A stretch of 64,000 nt of DNA from Atherinomorus stipes (GCA_023101725.1 JALJCO010007890.1:147501-211500); one strand, 5' to 3'; positions 13,651 to 28,745 are shown, numbered from the stretch's first letter. Notes: generated from the letters alone by a model not told the origin. Numbers and translations: made by a program.

Positions 13651-15210
13651 TCACGCACACACTTTCTATCTTTAAATCTTCCACTCTATTAGAACATGGC
13701 AGAGTTCAGGGAAGATTTGATAGTACTTTTGGATTTGCCACAAATACACAAAAATACACACTGAGGAAGAAATGTTTCCAGAATCAGGACTATTTCTCTT
13801 AAATTCTTCCCCATTATATATATATCTTTTTTTTCATTGCATTTTATTTCTCTCTCCTTTCACTGAAGTGAGTTTGTATCTCTTACTTTCAACTACATGA
13901 GAGGCAGATAGAGAAATAAAATCTTGGCTAAACTAGCCATCTTCCACTGTTTTCTAACATAACTATAAACTCAGTTTTTCTTTTCATCTCTCAGGCTTTT
14001 GCCTTTATAACATATCATTTTCAGAGGGTTTCAGAAACAGATCTCAGTGTGTGTCCAGATCAGAAAAGGTCGGCCAGAGGGGTGAAGACGCTCATTATGA
14101 ACATCATCAGACTCAGCTGGCAAGCAGCCAGTGACCCTTGTTTCCTGCCAGCTTCTCTCCCTCCTGACGTCTCCTTACCGTGTCACGAGTGTCTAATTGG
14201 CAGAAGCTCTTACAGTAACACACTGAGTGACATTTACATTTAGTGTGAGCTCCACAAGGCAGCTGATCTGTTGACCTGTGAAGTGTGAGCAGAGAATTTG
14301 CAGGTTCCGGCCAAGTGTTATGGCTGCATAATTATCAGAATTTCAACCTTCATTATTATTATTTTTTTTCTTCTTAGAATTAAGTTAACATGATAGTCAA
14401 AATAAAATACAATATGCTTTATCTGGGGATGCAATAATCAGAAATCAGAAAACACACCCGGATTTTACCCAATATAAAGATGTCTTTGTTCATGTTGAAC
14501 CATATATTTGGTTTATTTAGGCTTCCTACATCAGCACATGAGCAAAAAAGTTTTGACAGATGTTAAAAAGACAGAAGCAATGTGGACACCAGTGGAGTGT
14601 AAAAGGAAAAATACAATCGTGTGCAGCAGCAAGAAGTCAGAGTGTAAGCAAAATAAAGTGTTTGTGTCTGGTCTACTTTGCAGGCTTATTAGCTCCCACA
14701 TTAGCACAACTAATGGGTATCATGGGTACCACCACGCTCACTAAAGACCAGATGTTTTGAAAATAACTCTGTGGGTAATGGGTATGTACTCTAAAAGAAA
14801 TCCAATGGGCTAGGAAATATATCCCAGGCTGTTTCAAACATCCCATTTCTGAAGTGCATGTAGATGCGTCAGATCCAATTTTTACAATTATCTGATTACT
14901 CCCAGTTATCTGATGTTTGTGGTCATATAAACTGGATCATCGGTGAATGTAGCTTTCATTTATACATATCTGCAAAAGGATTAATTTTCTTATGCACAAG
15001 TTTGCAAGAGCTGAAGACAGGTACAACTAGCAGCAGTAACTTGGCTGGATAAACTAAGGGTCTGGAAGAGATTTTAGCAAAATAAGCTGAAAATATAAAT
15101 GGCTACAACAACAAAAACGTCATGAAGACAGAAATATTCTAAGAAGCCAAATGTTTTATTGTGTACCGTTTCTAGGCAGCATTTCCAGCTGTTGTAATCA
15201 ATATCCACAG

Positions 15211-16060
15211 TAGCTGCACTTACATGGACAAATATTTCATCTGTCTGATTAGAATCATTCTAATTAGAAATAACAGATGACATGTTCACATGGACACTGG
15301 ATAAAATTACCAGTAATGGTTTTTTATGGAAGTGAATAGCATAGTCCACTGCTATTCTTTTTTTTTCACTGTATCATCGAAAACAAGTACATTTTGTCAA
15401 TTTTAGATAAAAAGAATCCTTTTCTTGTGAAAACGGGATTATTATATTTCATTATCTCAGGAAAAGGTTTTTTTTTTAAACTAATCTTGTTTTCTCAAGA
15501 CAATGAGATAAATACACATCAAACAGGATAACTATCTTATTATCACAAGAAAATGGCATTAAAAAAAATGTGACCATGACCGCTCTCAGCTTCCGTAGAA
15601 TTCACGGAAAGATTTAATACAATCATGATGCTTTTGACATGTGCAATGCGTCCAAGTTTGGATGAAGAAGGGATTTCTTTTTTTAATGTTGCACTTTTTG
15701 ACCACTGAAATGCTCAAATATCCTCAACCCTTCAAGTTTCCTACAAAACATTGTTTCCATCACATTCTGTTTTGCTTCTGCTATTTTCCAAGTCTTCCCT
15801 GAATCTTCTCTGTCACCCCCGTGTGGTTCAAGCTCGTGCAGAGACAACATGCACCACAGAAACCACTGGGATGAGTGTTTACATGGTCAGTTCCCCCTGC
15901 TGATCTGATCGTATAAATGTTTAAACTACCTCTCTGAGGTTTTTTGATTGAAAACTCTTCTTTATCCAGGCAGATCGGCTCAGCTGACATATTGACAGTG
16001 ATGACACAATTTTATTCTGATTGGAGTTCAATCGGACCAAAAGTGCCTAAACGCAGCTAG
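15211..16060. mobile_element. possible non-autonomous DNA transposon
   Basis: The left end TAGCTGCACTTACATGGAC and the right end (reverse complement) CTAGCTGCGTTTAGGCACTTTT form a weak inverted pair. The interior contains further TTACATGG/CACATGG motifs as in the element at 29220. No target-site duplication is visible, so this is tentative. Confidence 0.4.
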
Positions 16061-19000
16061 TCTTCATTATCAAAGTTTGAACTTAATCAAGTAGAAGGAT
16101 GTTATTTGTCCATTTATTTTGTCAGCTGGATGGCATTCTAGGTCAGAGCAGCTAAAGAGAGTCACTACAGCAGATGCTACAGATTCAGCAGATAAACAGA
16201 CAGTATGTATTAACACGATATGAAAACTGATGCACTTAATTATCATTTACAGATATAAACTAACATATTAACCCAACATGCACATAGAAAAACCCACACA
16301 CAGAACCACACTTTACAAGGGTTTTCTAAGAGAGGATTTATAGTGACACACACCCACCCACACACACACATACAGTATACAGAAACTCTCACTGTGAGCC
16401 ATCTTCAAGTACTGTGCTGGGATCATAATACAGTGCAGTAAAAAGTTCCTTCATGTACCTTGCTCCCACATGGTGTTGTAACATGGATCAGTTTAGAGTG
16501 TGCTATGTGTCATCTGACAACAAGGTCCCAGGATACGCAGAGTAAAACTTTAATGTGGCCCCAGTTTCTGCTCTAACAGACACACAGACAGGCACACACA
16601 GACACTGTACCTGCACAGAGCTCTTTACAAGCACACAAGTGAAGTGCTGTAAAGCAGTGCTCTACATGTGGACTCTTAAACTTTGTCAGAGGGCTGACCG
16701 CAGAGTTGCTCCCGTGGGGAGATTTGGGGTCATTCACATCAGGATAGTCTGCTAGACTTGGCTCAGTTGGTGGGTGGGGGTGATCTCCCGGACTGAGACC
16801 GCTTTTCACGCTGCACTTTAGCCAAACGAGCCGGTCTAGTTGCCTGAGCTGCCACTTCTTCCAAGCATATCACATTTTTTTATATAATGTTGACATAATT
16901 TGTCTACAGTCCGGGCATATCCCAGAGCCTCCATTTCCCAGCTAATTACTTTAAAACCTGCAGTATATCTTTGGGTACTTACCGGAAGCTGGGATGTTTG
17001 CTTCTGACCGTATATCAATTAAAACTGTGACTTTGTCGTGGCTCCATGTTTGAGCACGAGCCATTTCGAAAGAAGTCCTAAATGCGTGTTAGTATTGCTA
17101 CTATTTAACGGCAATGCCCAAAGTTTAACCCATAATGCTATGCTGAAGCAAATGCAGGAAGCAGTGGTTGTAGTCTGCCTCCTACACTTGAAGCAGACTG
17201 AAACCTGCATTTGTAGGCGGACTGAGGTCGCTTGTTCATCCGAATCAGAGTCTGTTTGTGCATTGACAATTCCCCAAATGCAGCGGACTTTCAAAGCAAA
17301 CAGACCCTGATTTGAATGAAAAAGGTCGGTATGAATGTGCCCGTGGGGCCTGATCAGCTTGTCCTCCTTTTATTCTTCTTTAATCTGTTGTCAAGGTAAG
17401 AAGTGGTTGCAAACCCAAGACCCAGGTACAGTATAAAACAAAAAAGGCAATAAATAAAGATTTATTTAACAACAACAACAAAAAAATCACCAAACTATAG
17501 GGCACGGCCAGCAGCACAAGTGACCGGACATATCTGTAGAGTAGAAGACATGATCTGGCAAGGAGGGGAAGACCGACTGGACTTAAAGCAGAACTCAGTA
17601 ACTCCAGCTCGGGGCTCCCCCTAGATGTCTTCTCTACCTGTCTTTGCTCTGTTTTGATCCCTGAATATATTTCTAAGCTTTTACTAGCTTGTTGAAGCTG
17701 CTTTGCTACATTAGTAGCAGCTGCTCGTCTCCCTCTGCTCAAAGCTGAGTCCTGGCTCCTGCAGCGGGACGTTTAACTCGTGTTTTGCGGATAAATATGT
17801 TGTGGACTATATTTTTCTCTGGTGTTGGTGGGTAGCAAGTAAGAAAACAAACTTTTATTTACTTTTTGTTGACATGACAAGTGACTATTAAGCCGTGAGT
17901 TGGTTTTGAGAGCCAGGAGCTGGTGTTTAGGTGGTAGGAAGCTAAAGAACCATTTTTTAGTCTGGTTCTGGCGCAAACCAGCGCTGGAAGCAGCTCGGTG
18001 GATAGGGGACCTGAGTGCCGTACAGCTGTTTCTGTTGTTGCAAGATCTGCATTGGGTCTGCTCAGGCAGACTTGCAAGTGCCGCTTACAGGCCAGAGACA
18101 CCGGGGGGAGACTTGGAAACATCGAATCGCTCCATAAACACTTTGTTTAGCCCCACAGGGATTCTGAAAAGCATTTAGCATTTAGCTCAGGTGAGCCTTA
18201 TTAGACTTGGAACCAGTCCGGATCCTGACATCTTTTTTCTTTTTAAATTACAGCATTGTCCACTCTGCAGTTGTGATTTCTTTAGTTTTCCATGCTGTTG
18301 TCTTTCTTGCTCCATCTGGAGTTTCTCTCTCCTCCGTCAACCATTTTTTCCACCTTCCATCCTTCTATCCGCTTTGATCTCACATTTCATTGTCTTTTTT
18401 TTTTACAGAGGTCAACTGAAGCAGATTATAAATCGGTGTGGATATTGTATGCAATAACGAACATCTTTTTTTATTATTAAAATACAGTTTTCAAGTTTTT
18501 GGTGACATTCAAGTGGAAAAATGACTTATGTGGACATGTTTCATGTAGTTGTACAATAAGTTAAATCGGCAGATATGTGTCTGAGTTTCAGAGAAAGTGT
18601 GCTCTCCCATGTCATCAGGTGCCAGGTTGTGTGCCACCAGGTGGCCTCTGTAGCTCTGCTGTGAATGAACAGGCACAGGGAGGGATGATGGAGGGACGGA
18701 GGGGGAGAACGGCTAGAAAGAGGGGGTGATTGAGTGATTTTGTTCTCTCCTCCTGTGGAGAACCATCAGGAGAAGTTGTTGAATATAAATTGTGTTAATG
18801 GAAAGTGGAGTCTGTTAAAGCAGTTGGAGGAAAAGTTAGCAGGCTGCTGTTAGAGGACGGACTCAGGTTTTGTTGTTTGTTTGTTTGTTTGTTTTTGTTC
18901 TTTTAATACGCTTAAGGAAGACATCCATCTTTCTTTTTTATTTCCTAACAATGAACAAAAATTGAATTAGGAGAGTGACATTTAATCTGTTGCCTCTGAA

Positions 19001-19970
19001 TCACTCTCAAAAAATGTGCAGTTTACTTAGAGATGACAACATTAGAATTTTGATCCACAAAGTTAGGTAACTGCAACTTTAAATACAAGTGAAGCCTTTG
19101 TTGATTTAAAAAAAAAAAAAAAAATTCTCTGTACTATTGATGAGTGTAGCAAAACTGCACAAGTTCATGAATTGTTGGAGGAATAACAACATTCTGGCTG
19201 TTTAAATTTGCTTTTAAAAACATACACAGCTCACTTACGTTATCTTGCATATAAAGAAACATTTTTTATTTCTCCTGGCGTCACAAAGGCACACAGAAAC
19301 GCTCACAGACAACCTTCGTATAGATAAGATGTATGAGTCTGCAGTGACTGACAGTTGATTCATCGGTCCTGCAGCTACTGTATCATACATATTCTAAAAC
19401 AACCTTAAGGAAAAAAAATACACTTAAAGTAAGCTCAGAACTTTGCTTTTAGTCAGAAGGGGAAAAGGGAGCATTTTTCTTCACAGGCATAATGTAGCTA
19501 CCAAATGACAAAGCACCTGTCACAGAGGAAAAAAAAAATCAGATCCACACTAAGAAAATAGAAACCTCAATCTCAAAATGACTTTTATTCACAGTAGTTT
19601 GAGGAGATCAGAGCAAAACTGGTCTTCCATCATGCATGGATTTCTTTCGAAGCATTTTTGCCTCTGACTTGTCAGCATACATATGAGTTTTCCAGCAGGT
19701 TTGTGTTGAGATGTTCGAGCTGAAATTACTTAGTCCATCTGAAAAGTATGGAGCCCAAGATTGGCCATGCTTCAACTTTTGTTTGAACATTATCTTGAAA
19801 TAAAACAGACTTTATTACCTTGAGAGGACAACCTAAAAAGCAACCAAAAAAGAAACCTATATCTGCATTTGCATCAGGATAGCACTGGGTGGGAAGAAAA
19901 GTTGCACCTTCCTTTGATTTGGTTTGCTTTGACATTGCACTTAACTCAAGAGGAAACCAAAACCGACCAA

Positions 19971-20570
19971 TAGGCCTGGGACGATATTCAATAAATCAAT
20001 TAATTGCGCAATAAATGGAAATGAACTCAGCAATTTTTTTGTCCTCAATATATCACCATGTTCATACTTGCATTTGTTTTCCTCATCTCTCGCCTCCAAA
20101 CACGCTGAATGACAGGAGGGTTCACTCTGTGCATCGGTCTCAGCACCTGAGTGCGTTTGTGGCTTAGCAGAATGAAATGTAGGGAGTGAGACATCTTATC
20201 AGTTACTTAGGATCTTTGTATCTGTGGTAGGAGGTGGAGCCGCAAGCACACAACCATACACAGACCCAGCAAGTGAGTTTCCAAGAGCTTGGAAACACTG
20301 ATTGCAAAGTCTGAGAGTCCTTTTTTTATTTTATTTTTTGTTTGTTTGTTTATCTATTTTGGGTATTTAAAAGTTTTGGTTCTAGACATTCCAATGTGAA
20401 ATAAAAGTTGAATTGTTGCCTTCGAAAGGATGTACTTGCATTATTATGATATATTAACATTATATGGGTGGTTATTTTGGTCGTGGTAATGTCAACAATA
20501 ATATTGTTTATCGTCAATAATATGTGGGACAATATGTCGTCCAGCAAAATTTGTTATGGTCCCAGTCCTA
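19971..20570. mobile_element. hAT-like non-autonomous element (600 bp) with 8-bp duplication
   Basis: The ends are TAGGCCTGGGACGATA on the left and, reverse-complemented, TAGGACTGGGACCATA on the right. Immediate flanks are CCGACCAA (19963-19970) and CTGACCAA (20571-20578), matching at 7 of 8 positions, which is the size expected for hAT insertion. Subterminal sequence is rich in CAATAA/ATTG and ATATCG-type motifs. No transposase is encoded. Confidence 0.75.
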
Positions 20571-20700
20571 CTGACCAAGAAGAAAAGAAGCAGCAGGAGG
20601 ATGAGGAAAACTTTACCGACCTAGAATGGAAGTTCTCCCAACTACGATGGAACAGCATCTTATGATTTTACTTTAGTGTTCAGACCTGATACATGTTTGG

Positions 20701-20760
20701 GAAAAAAAAAAAAAAAAAAAAAAAATATATACATATATATATATATATATATACACACAC
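20701..20760. repeat. poly(A) followed by (TA)n/(CA)n simple repeat
   Basis: A run of about 24 A passes into TATATACATATATAT and then ACACACAC. The A run could be the tail of an old retroposon, but no body was recognised. Confidence 0.85.
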
Positions 20761-22148
20761 AAAGAAAAAAAGTAAACACAAGTGTTCATTTCTGAGTATC
20801 TCCTAGGCAGGTTTTCCTCTTCGTATTGCTCAGTCTGTCATTACTGCTGTCCAAGGTGGTGATCCCGGGGCCATCAGAGAAGCAGGAGCTGTCCGTGGTA
20901 ATTACCATAGTTCATGCTGATGAGCAGGACGCTCACGGGTGCAGGGAGTCTGATGACTAACAGGAAAAGTCCAATTAATTTCCCTGTCATTGTTTCCATC
21001 TGCTCCTGCTGCTCTTTAACGGAGACTGTCTCAGATTTATGTTACTGTGCCGAGACAGCTTTGCTTGTTTGTCAGAGGTGTCTGCTGCTGCTGCCTGCTT
21101 GTAAACAGTGCACCAGTCATTCTTCTTCAGTGGATTGCCAGTGAAAATTTTAACACGTATTTTCCTCTGTCTGCTTGCATCATTGCCAATAGACTGTCTT
21201 TATGTTCAAACAACTTAAAGTGCTGTACAAGCCTTCATATTCACACTTTCCGTCACACGTGTAAACACTGTGAACGTTCTCTGTTTTTTTTGTTTTTACT
21301 GGCAGTATTGTTAGTTTACAGCACATGGCATTTTTACATATTGGAAATGATCAGTTTTTATTTCAGAGGGTTGTGTCATATATTGCATGCTGGATAGTGT
21401 AAAAGAGCTGCTGTATCTAAAATCTGACCCTGGTTTTGAATAAAAACAGAAAAAGCTATAAAATATCCAATTTTAAATCCAATTTAAGGCTGTTTTTTTT
21501 CTAAATGGACAAACTACGAAAGTCAACTGAAAAAGTACCCGTCAGCAACATGTCAACTGAGTGATAGAGTAGTGCTAAAAGTAAAGAATTATCTCTTTAA
21601 AATGCTTTAAACAGCAGCTGTTTCTGTGAAATGGTTTCTACATTTCCATTGTTAAATCCATTTAACTTCAACTGACACGTTTTGTTAGATTGTTTGACTT
21701 TCTATACCCCAAAATTTTACCCCATGAGTACAAAAAAAAAAAAAGTTGACTTGAAGTAATTGGTTTTCCAACGTCTTTATTGATGTTTTATTTGAAGAAA
21801 TCAATTGAGGCCTGAGAATATGTTGCAAAGCAGGTGGCACAAAATGAAAAGATGCATTTCAAATTGTGCATATTTCTTAAGATAACGCTGAGCAGCCCTG
21901 AGGGGAAATTTTCACAAAATTCATTCATTAGTTCCAAGTATTACACTCTTCAGCACCACTGATTGGACTTAAACATAGTTTTCAAGAGAAAATGAATTCT
22001 GGGAGGCTCTGATGAGCTCAGTTGGGGTGCATTTACACTCAAAGCATTTATTTTCAAATTGGCTGTGAAGCTGAGCCGCATAATTCAGGGACATGTTTTT
22101 CTGACTCTCAGTGGAATATTTTGACAGTGAAAAATCAACGTCTCCTGA

Positions 22149-22475
<327 letters not shown>

Positions 22476-25400
22476 TGATGGCTTCTTTCTTTCTGTCTTG
22501 CTTTCCTGCTTTTTTAGTTACTGCCATGAATCCATCATCATATTCTGCTCCTGACACAGGGACTATAATCCAGCTGGAATGATTGAATGATTTGCAGTAA
22601 TTGTTTTAGGTGATTGGCAAACTTATCTGCCTTGTCACCTGTGATAAGGAGTTTGGCTCTAACGGACAGACCTTGTTGAACTCTAGTTGGACAGACAACT
22701 CTGTGATGACGTGATATAATTTCCCTTTGGAAATTAAGAAGGCATTCTTCATTTAATTTCACATAACACAGAAACAAAACCATGAATCAGTGGATGGATC
22801 AGTTGTTTGCATAATATTAGGTTGTGGTTTAGAGAAGGTTAAAATACATAAGCTGACAGGGAAGCAGGGTAAAAGAACAAGAACAGAAAATGAAGAGTTG
22901 GACAAAGATTTTTTTTTTTCTTCTTGGGGATGCGAGCACAAATCAAAGATGATGATAATTGGATGCTAAGAAGGTGTCTCAGAGATGAAGGAGAGCTGGA
23001 GTGCAGACTGGAGGAAGAGGAGGTTGGTGAGGTGAGCTGGGGGCAATCATGGCCGATAATGAGTATCCCAGCAGGGGTGTAAGGACACAACAAGTGACAG
23101 TTCATTTGATTAAGTGACAGTCCATCAGATCGCTGATGGCCTGTGTGGCGTGTGTGCGTGTGTGTGTGTGTATATGGATGTGTGTGGGTCTGGTTGGTGG
23201 GGTGGGCTTCTTAAGCAAGCAGGTGGCCGCCATCATCACTCTGTTACCTGACTGCTACTCGTCTCTGTAGACCTTGAATTCTGTGTCTTTCCCCTCTGTA
23301 GACAAAATCTTTTCAGTTTTGTCTTTGCTCCTTTCACTCAACTTCATTTATTTTTCATGTCTTCATTCTCAGTTCTCATACTCCTCTTGTCCATTTTTAT
23401 AGCTGGACAATAAATGGATTCTATCAGTTAATTTGAATCAGCAGTTAACCATCTTTGTTTATTTTGTTTGTTTTAATTTTTTTCCTCTTTAGTGTGTGCC
23501 AAACTCTCTCCTTGGGCTTTCATAGAAAACAGTGCGCTCTCTGCCCTCCCCATTCTAAATCTCACAGAGTAGCATCGGGGTGCAGCCAGGAATTTTGGGC
23601 CCCCTGAAAAACAGTGAGGTTGGGCCTCCTTAAATATTTCATGCAAGATTAAAAGCTTTTGTTGCTTGGCTGACTTTTATGTGCCAGCTTTTCTTCCATT
23701 CAAAGCTATGTCTTTTACCATATTGGGATTAACGTCTCTGCTGTCATAGCGGTCACACTCACCACATTTGCTGCTGCCGTACAGTTAGTAACTGGTCATG
23801 GCACCAGTGACAGCGGCCGGTCAGCCAGGGCTATTGGACAGCTGCTGAGTACATGCGAACAGGAGGGTACCTCAGCTTTGCTCTTAGGTAAAGTGTCATA
23901 AACCACCTGGACTAGGAACCTGACCGGATGGAAATCAGACAGTGAAAAGTCTATCACATCCTTCTCCAGAGTCTTTGTTGACCGAACCCTGTCACCCTGC
24001 TGACCATGCTTCCTCCACTCCTGATCAGACCACTTCTGGAAGAAGATGCTGTCTCTTCTACCCTGTGGCTTTGCTTACCGGGCTACTTGGAAAATAGCCC
24101 AGGCCTGCTTGACCAGTTTCTATGGTTCCAATAGACCTCTGCTGCAAGTGTGACTCTGCCATCACTAGTCCTGTAGTGATGTTCCACTTCCCTCAAGGTG
24201 CTGACATTAATTGCAGCTGCTGCCATAAAGTATTGCAGGATCACCCTGCAGTCTGACTGCTGACACAATCTGGGATTGTAGCCTACGCTGTAATCAGTGC
24301 AACATGACTGCCGTTAGGTGAACACCAAAACAAAGCGGATCAGCGAGGCTGAAATTTGCATCCCTAACTGGGCTTTCTAACTTCTCCCAACTCCTTTGCT
24401 AATGTTTATTTTACACATTGATGAATCCATCCTTCTCTTTCTCTTCATGAAAGGTGCCGTCTGGTTTCACTACATCCTTTATTTGCAGTTGCATTTGAAT
24501 GATTTTGCTTAAGCTAAGTTTTGATGTGAGCAAATATTCAGCTCATTTGTGCATTTTGGGGCTTTTTTTGTTTATGTTTCAGGTAAGTTGCGTCAGAATG
24601 AAGAAAATATAACTTGTCAAATTTATACTGAAAGTTTGAAGTGTTGGATTAAATGTCAGCAGCAGTTTGATTGATTGAAGGCATGTTAGTACATCTGCAG
24701 TCATTTTTCTGCCTCATTCTTCTTACTTCTTCATAATCAGAAGATGAAAATGTGTGAAAAATACAGACTCTGTCTCTATGCTTGGTCTTGCTCCATCTCA
24801 TTCTCTGCTTATCTTAACCTTCCTTCTACTTCCATGATGGCGCCCTCCTCGTAAATATAGGTTATCTATGGCTTTGAATTATCCTACCTTGTCCAAGGCT
24901 CTCAGCTCTTCTTTAATTTGTTCCTATCAAAGACACATTTTTTCCTTCAATAGTTTTTAATTTACTAACTAATTAGCAGTTGAGCTCTGTAGTTCTTCAT
25001 CAAACATGACCCTATCAGGAGCAAACAATGTGGTGCTATATGTCTTCCTCTCCTTCCCTTTCTTCTTTTCATTTGTTCCATTGAATTACTTCACTATCAA
25101 AGTTCCTTTAATTGTGCTTACATGAACACACACACACACTTACACAGCTCACCGCTATTAAATGTAGAAGATAGCTGTGTGTATGTGTGTACTTGTCATA
25201 AAGGAGATAAAAACCTGAGTGAATACCCATTTCTGGTAAATTTCTGGTAAATGTGGACAGTAAAGTTGTCCTCTAAGGACAAGATGATTTAATCAGGACA
25301 TGGCTTTGAGTCAGGGATAGATTTGGGTTAGGATTAAGATCAAGATAATGGTAAGATTCAGTTGTGATGGTAAGGGTAGGAGGGGAGGGAATGGAGAGTT

Positions 25401-27124
25401 CCCTTGGTCAATGCAACCACCCACCCACACAAACACACACACACAGTCAGTCTCAGACTCCCTGCCATGCCTACTTGAGGATCTCCCGCTTTGCTCTCAC
25501 AAACACTTTTTTGCTCGACGCCTCTTCAAACTTTGACTTTTCTCTCTCAGACAAAACTTCAAATTGAAGGCACTTCCAAAATTACAGGGCAACTTGTGTG
25601 AGGAGTGTTTATGTGTGCCAGTAGCTGGGTTTCCGTTACACCTGGAATGGCACAAAACCTAAATATCACAATTAAAAACCGCTTATGGAAACACCTACAT
25701 TAAGAAAAAAACTCTTAAATACCCAAAAAAGTTTTTACGCTTTGAGGAGGTGTAAATCCAGACGTTTCGATACAGCAGTTTTTGGAAAAGTGTAATGGAA
25801 ACACTTTTTTTTTTTTGCAATTACACGCCATCAGGCGTGACGTAGGGGGTTGAAATCCAGTTATTCCTTCTTAATTATGATGAATATGATCATTTACAAG
25901 CATTAACTGTGAAATCAGAGTGATGGGGGAAGTTTAATCAGTCACATATATGAAAAATCCCAAAATCGCTGTAACTCAGCAAGCTGAGTTCATTTAGGAC
26001 ATTATACAGAAGGTTTAAGTTCTTCATGTTTTAATGACTGGCCTCAAGCTGTTTATGTCGTTTGCACACATTTGTAACGCCATGACTCAGTTATCTCGTT
26101 CCCACATGTTAATTATATGTCACCAGGATTTAATATAATGTGACCACGGATAACATCGTATGACTGCGCCTTCGTATCAACAGCTACATCACCACATCAG
26201 TCAGGAACTGGTGTTGGATAAAAGTGGAATACAAGATCAAGAAATGACATCCACACTCCAGAAGTTGATCCCGTGGGGTTTTTAATTTGTGTAACGTTTG
26301 GAAGTCACCGCAAGTGTTTTTCCCTGCTGATGTGATCAGAGGCTCCGTACATACGGACTTTACCTCTGAATCATCATCTGCTGCTTTCATCTCCTGATGA
26401 GGAGAAGCAGCTGTAAAACACAACTTGTTTATATCTCCATCCTCCTCAAAGTGGAGTCTCACAGGACAGGATTTTATGAGAATTACGGCTTATACCATTC
26501 AATGGAGACACCTGCATATCGCTATTGTACTTTTTCAATTTCTTTTTTCTTTTTTACTTGTCCTGTCCAGCATCATAGCAAGCAGAATGGAAATCCGATT
26601 GCTTTATTGTGTTGAACAGTTTTGCTTTGCCAAGGAGAGCTTTATGAACACAAGGCTCCCTTTGATATCCTGTTTATTCATTTTATTTATTTGATTAAAC
26701 ATTTGTCTATAACAGCATTCCATACCATACTGCTGGGCCTGACAAGGGAGAAATGAACGTTAACAGAGGTAATGATAGAAAGTGGAACAGAGAGAGAGGA
26801 GTGAGGAAGGGGAAGAGAGAAAGAAAGAGAGAGAGAGGAGAGAAAACATGAATCCACTTACACAGCTCACTGGTGCATCTGTACAGAAATGCCTAAGCAA
26901 CATTCCAAGGTCTCTGTCGGAAAACAAAACAAGCAATCCCCCACAGGAGGACCCGCAGGTGGCTTAAATATCCTCAGATCATACAAACACACGCAAAACC
27001 ACGCAAAGAAGAGGTAAAACCTAGTCAGCACAACGGGAAGCAGCAGTGTCAACATGCATAATAAAGGGTGCTCCGTGGTGATACAGTCATGCAGATGCAG
27101 CCTCGTCTCTGCAAGGAGGAGGAA

Positions 27125-27370
27125 GCCCGCAAAGCTCACGACGCAGGCCCCCAGCAGCCACCCAGAGGCCCGCCCCCCCACAAGAACGGACATGCATCCC
27201 CCAGAGGGCGGCAAAGGGCGGCCCAGCTGGAGCCCCCCGCGGTCTGGGGGCCCAGGCCCCAGTGGACCAAGACCAGCAGCTGTCGACCCCACCGGGCGCC
27301 GGCCGCCCCCGGGGCAGGGACAACGCCGGGCCCAGGGCCTAAGCGCCCAGGAGCAGCCTGTGTCACACCT
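27125..27370. other. GC-rich island of unknown origin
   Basis: This is a strongly GC-rich block, with runs of C and GGCGCCGGCCGCCCCCGGGG-like sequence, in an AT-rich intron. Open frames occur on both strands with Pro/Gly/Ala-rich compositional translations and no recognisable domain. Purine-rich AGAGAGA sequence lies just upstream (26780-26845). I suspect an internal or 5' region of a fish transposable element because such CCCCAG-rich blocks recur in percomorph genomes, but a CpG-type regulatory island cannot be excluded. Confidence 0.35.
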
Positions 27371-28169
27371 CAACCTGCCTCAAAGCCAACACTGATTGGA
27401 CGTCTGTTTGGTGAAATGCTCCAAATTCTGTTTGACAGAAAGTAGCCAGACTGATCTGCAAGTGAAAACCTGAAGCTCGCGAGATCAGGATGGTCTCACG
27501 AGGCTAATTTAGAATAAACACGGACTGGAAACAAAGAGGGGTAAGAATGAAGAATACATCCAGAAAAGGGTCTGATCTGAAGTAAAACAATGTAGGGTTG
27601 GTGGTCATGTTGTGTTTGTGTGTAAAGCGTAGAGGAAAGAAACATGTGTTTCTGGACCAGTGGCACACTGTTGAGCTGTCACAACCATTCACAACCATTC
27701 TGTGCATGTGTGTGTGTTTGAGTGTGTGTGATGGGATTGGAGCAGGCAGGTATGACAGATGTTCAAGAGCCTGCTGGCTGTTGGCAGTGTTGATGTGTGT
27801 GCAGGCTGATGTGTGTTTGTCTCCGCACCTTTTGTGTTCACCTTTCTGTTCCTGTTAGCATCAGCCCTGCTCAGGCCTCACACACAGACTCACTTATCCT
27901 TTTAAAGCACCTTTTTTTTGTGTGTTTTCAAACACTTTTTTCATTGATAGATATTGTAAACAGGAGTTCAGATGATACGAAGCATTTAAATCCTTTCTGC
28001 ATTGCATACACTTCACACAATTAAATGTTCAGAGCATTTATTTATTGTGACTATTACCAGTAATAATGTAAACCTCCTTGTTCTTATTCTGCTCCTTTTC
28101 CAAGGCATCATTTGGAATTGTAAAGTGCAATAAAAGTATTAAGTGCAAAGAATTTTGCACCTTTATTTA

Positions 28170-28686
28170 GTTCAGTGTGCTTTCACACTACATTTCACAG
28201 AAGTGGACGAAACCGCCTGGACAATGTCACAGAGTTACAGCCACCGCACGCTAGGAGGGATATTCCCTGAAACAACCTCTGACCAAGAAGACAGATAAAG
28301 AAAGTTCAGCCCATTGATTGGTTTGAACCAGAAATGGCTCGATTACCATAACCTTTTTGATGTTCAAACCTAAAGCAGTTTTTAGAAAAAATGTGTACTG
28401 TTCGAGCAGCAGAAGAGCCAGCAACCTGTCTGACATGTTGCCCAACACTGCATCCTATGTCACTTCTGCACTTTGGTTCACTGGGTTTCGTTTTATACTG
28501 TCAGCAAATCAACCCAGAGTTCTCCTGCAAGAAAACTGAGCTCCCCGGTTTTCAAGCTGACCGGAGTCGCTCCTTTGGTCTGCATCAGGATGAGAGTGTG
28601 CATTCAAAGCGTCCCAACTACCATCTGTGAAAGTGTACCACGGTTTATTCAATGCAAATCAGACAACTAGTGTGAATGCACCCTCA
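28170..28686. mobile_element. possible non-autonomous DNA transposon
   Basis: The left end has GTGTGCTTTCACACTACA and the right end, reverse-complemented, GGGTGCATTCACACTAGT. These make an imperfect inverted pair that frames AT-moderate non-coding DNA. No duplication is seen. Confidence 0.45.
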
Positions 28687-28745
28687 ATGTAAAAATATGA
28701 TCAAACAGATTGCAAACTAGGGGACTTTTAGATGACTGTCACCAG

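Noticed and set aside
13178..13675. 165-codon plus-strand open frame
   Set aside because: It crosses a SINE remnant, a poly(T) tract and a (TC)n repeat.
17380..17742. Minus-strand 120-codon frame with a Leu-rich hydrophobic stretch
   Set aside because: The hydrophobic run comes from AAC/AAA-rich low-complexity DNA (17459-17490); no start context or homology is recognised.
24083..24268. Minus-strand frame considered as a possible gene remnant
   Set aside because: The translation did not match any family I recognise, and no paired splice sites or flanking coding blocks were seen.
26867..27445. Overlapping long open frames on both strands of the GC island
   Set aside because: The translations are compositional (Pro/Gly/Ala/Arg), conflict between strands, and show no domain or splice evidence.
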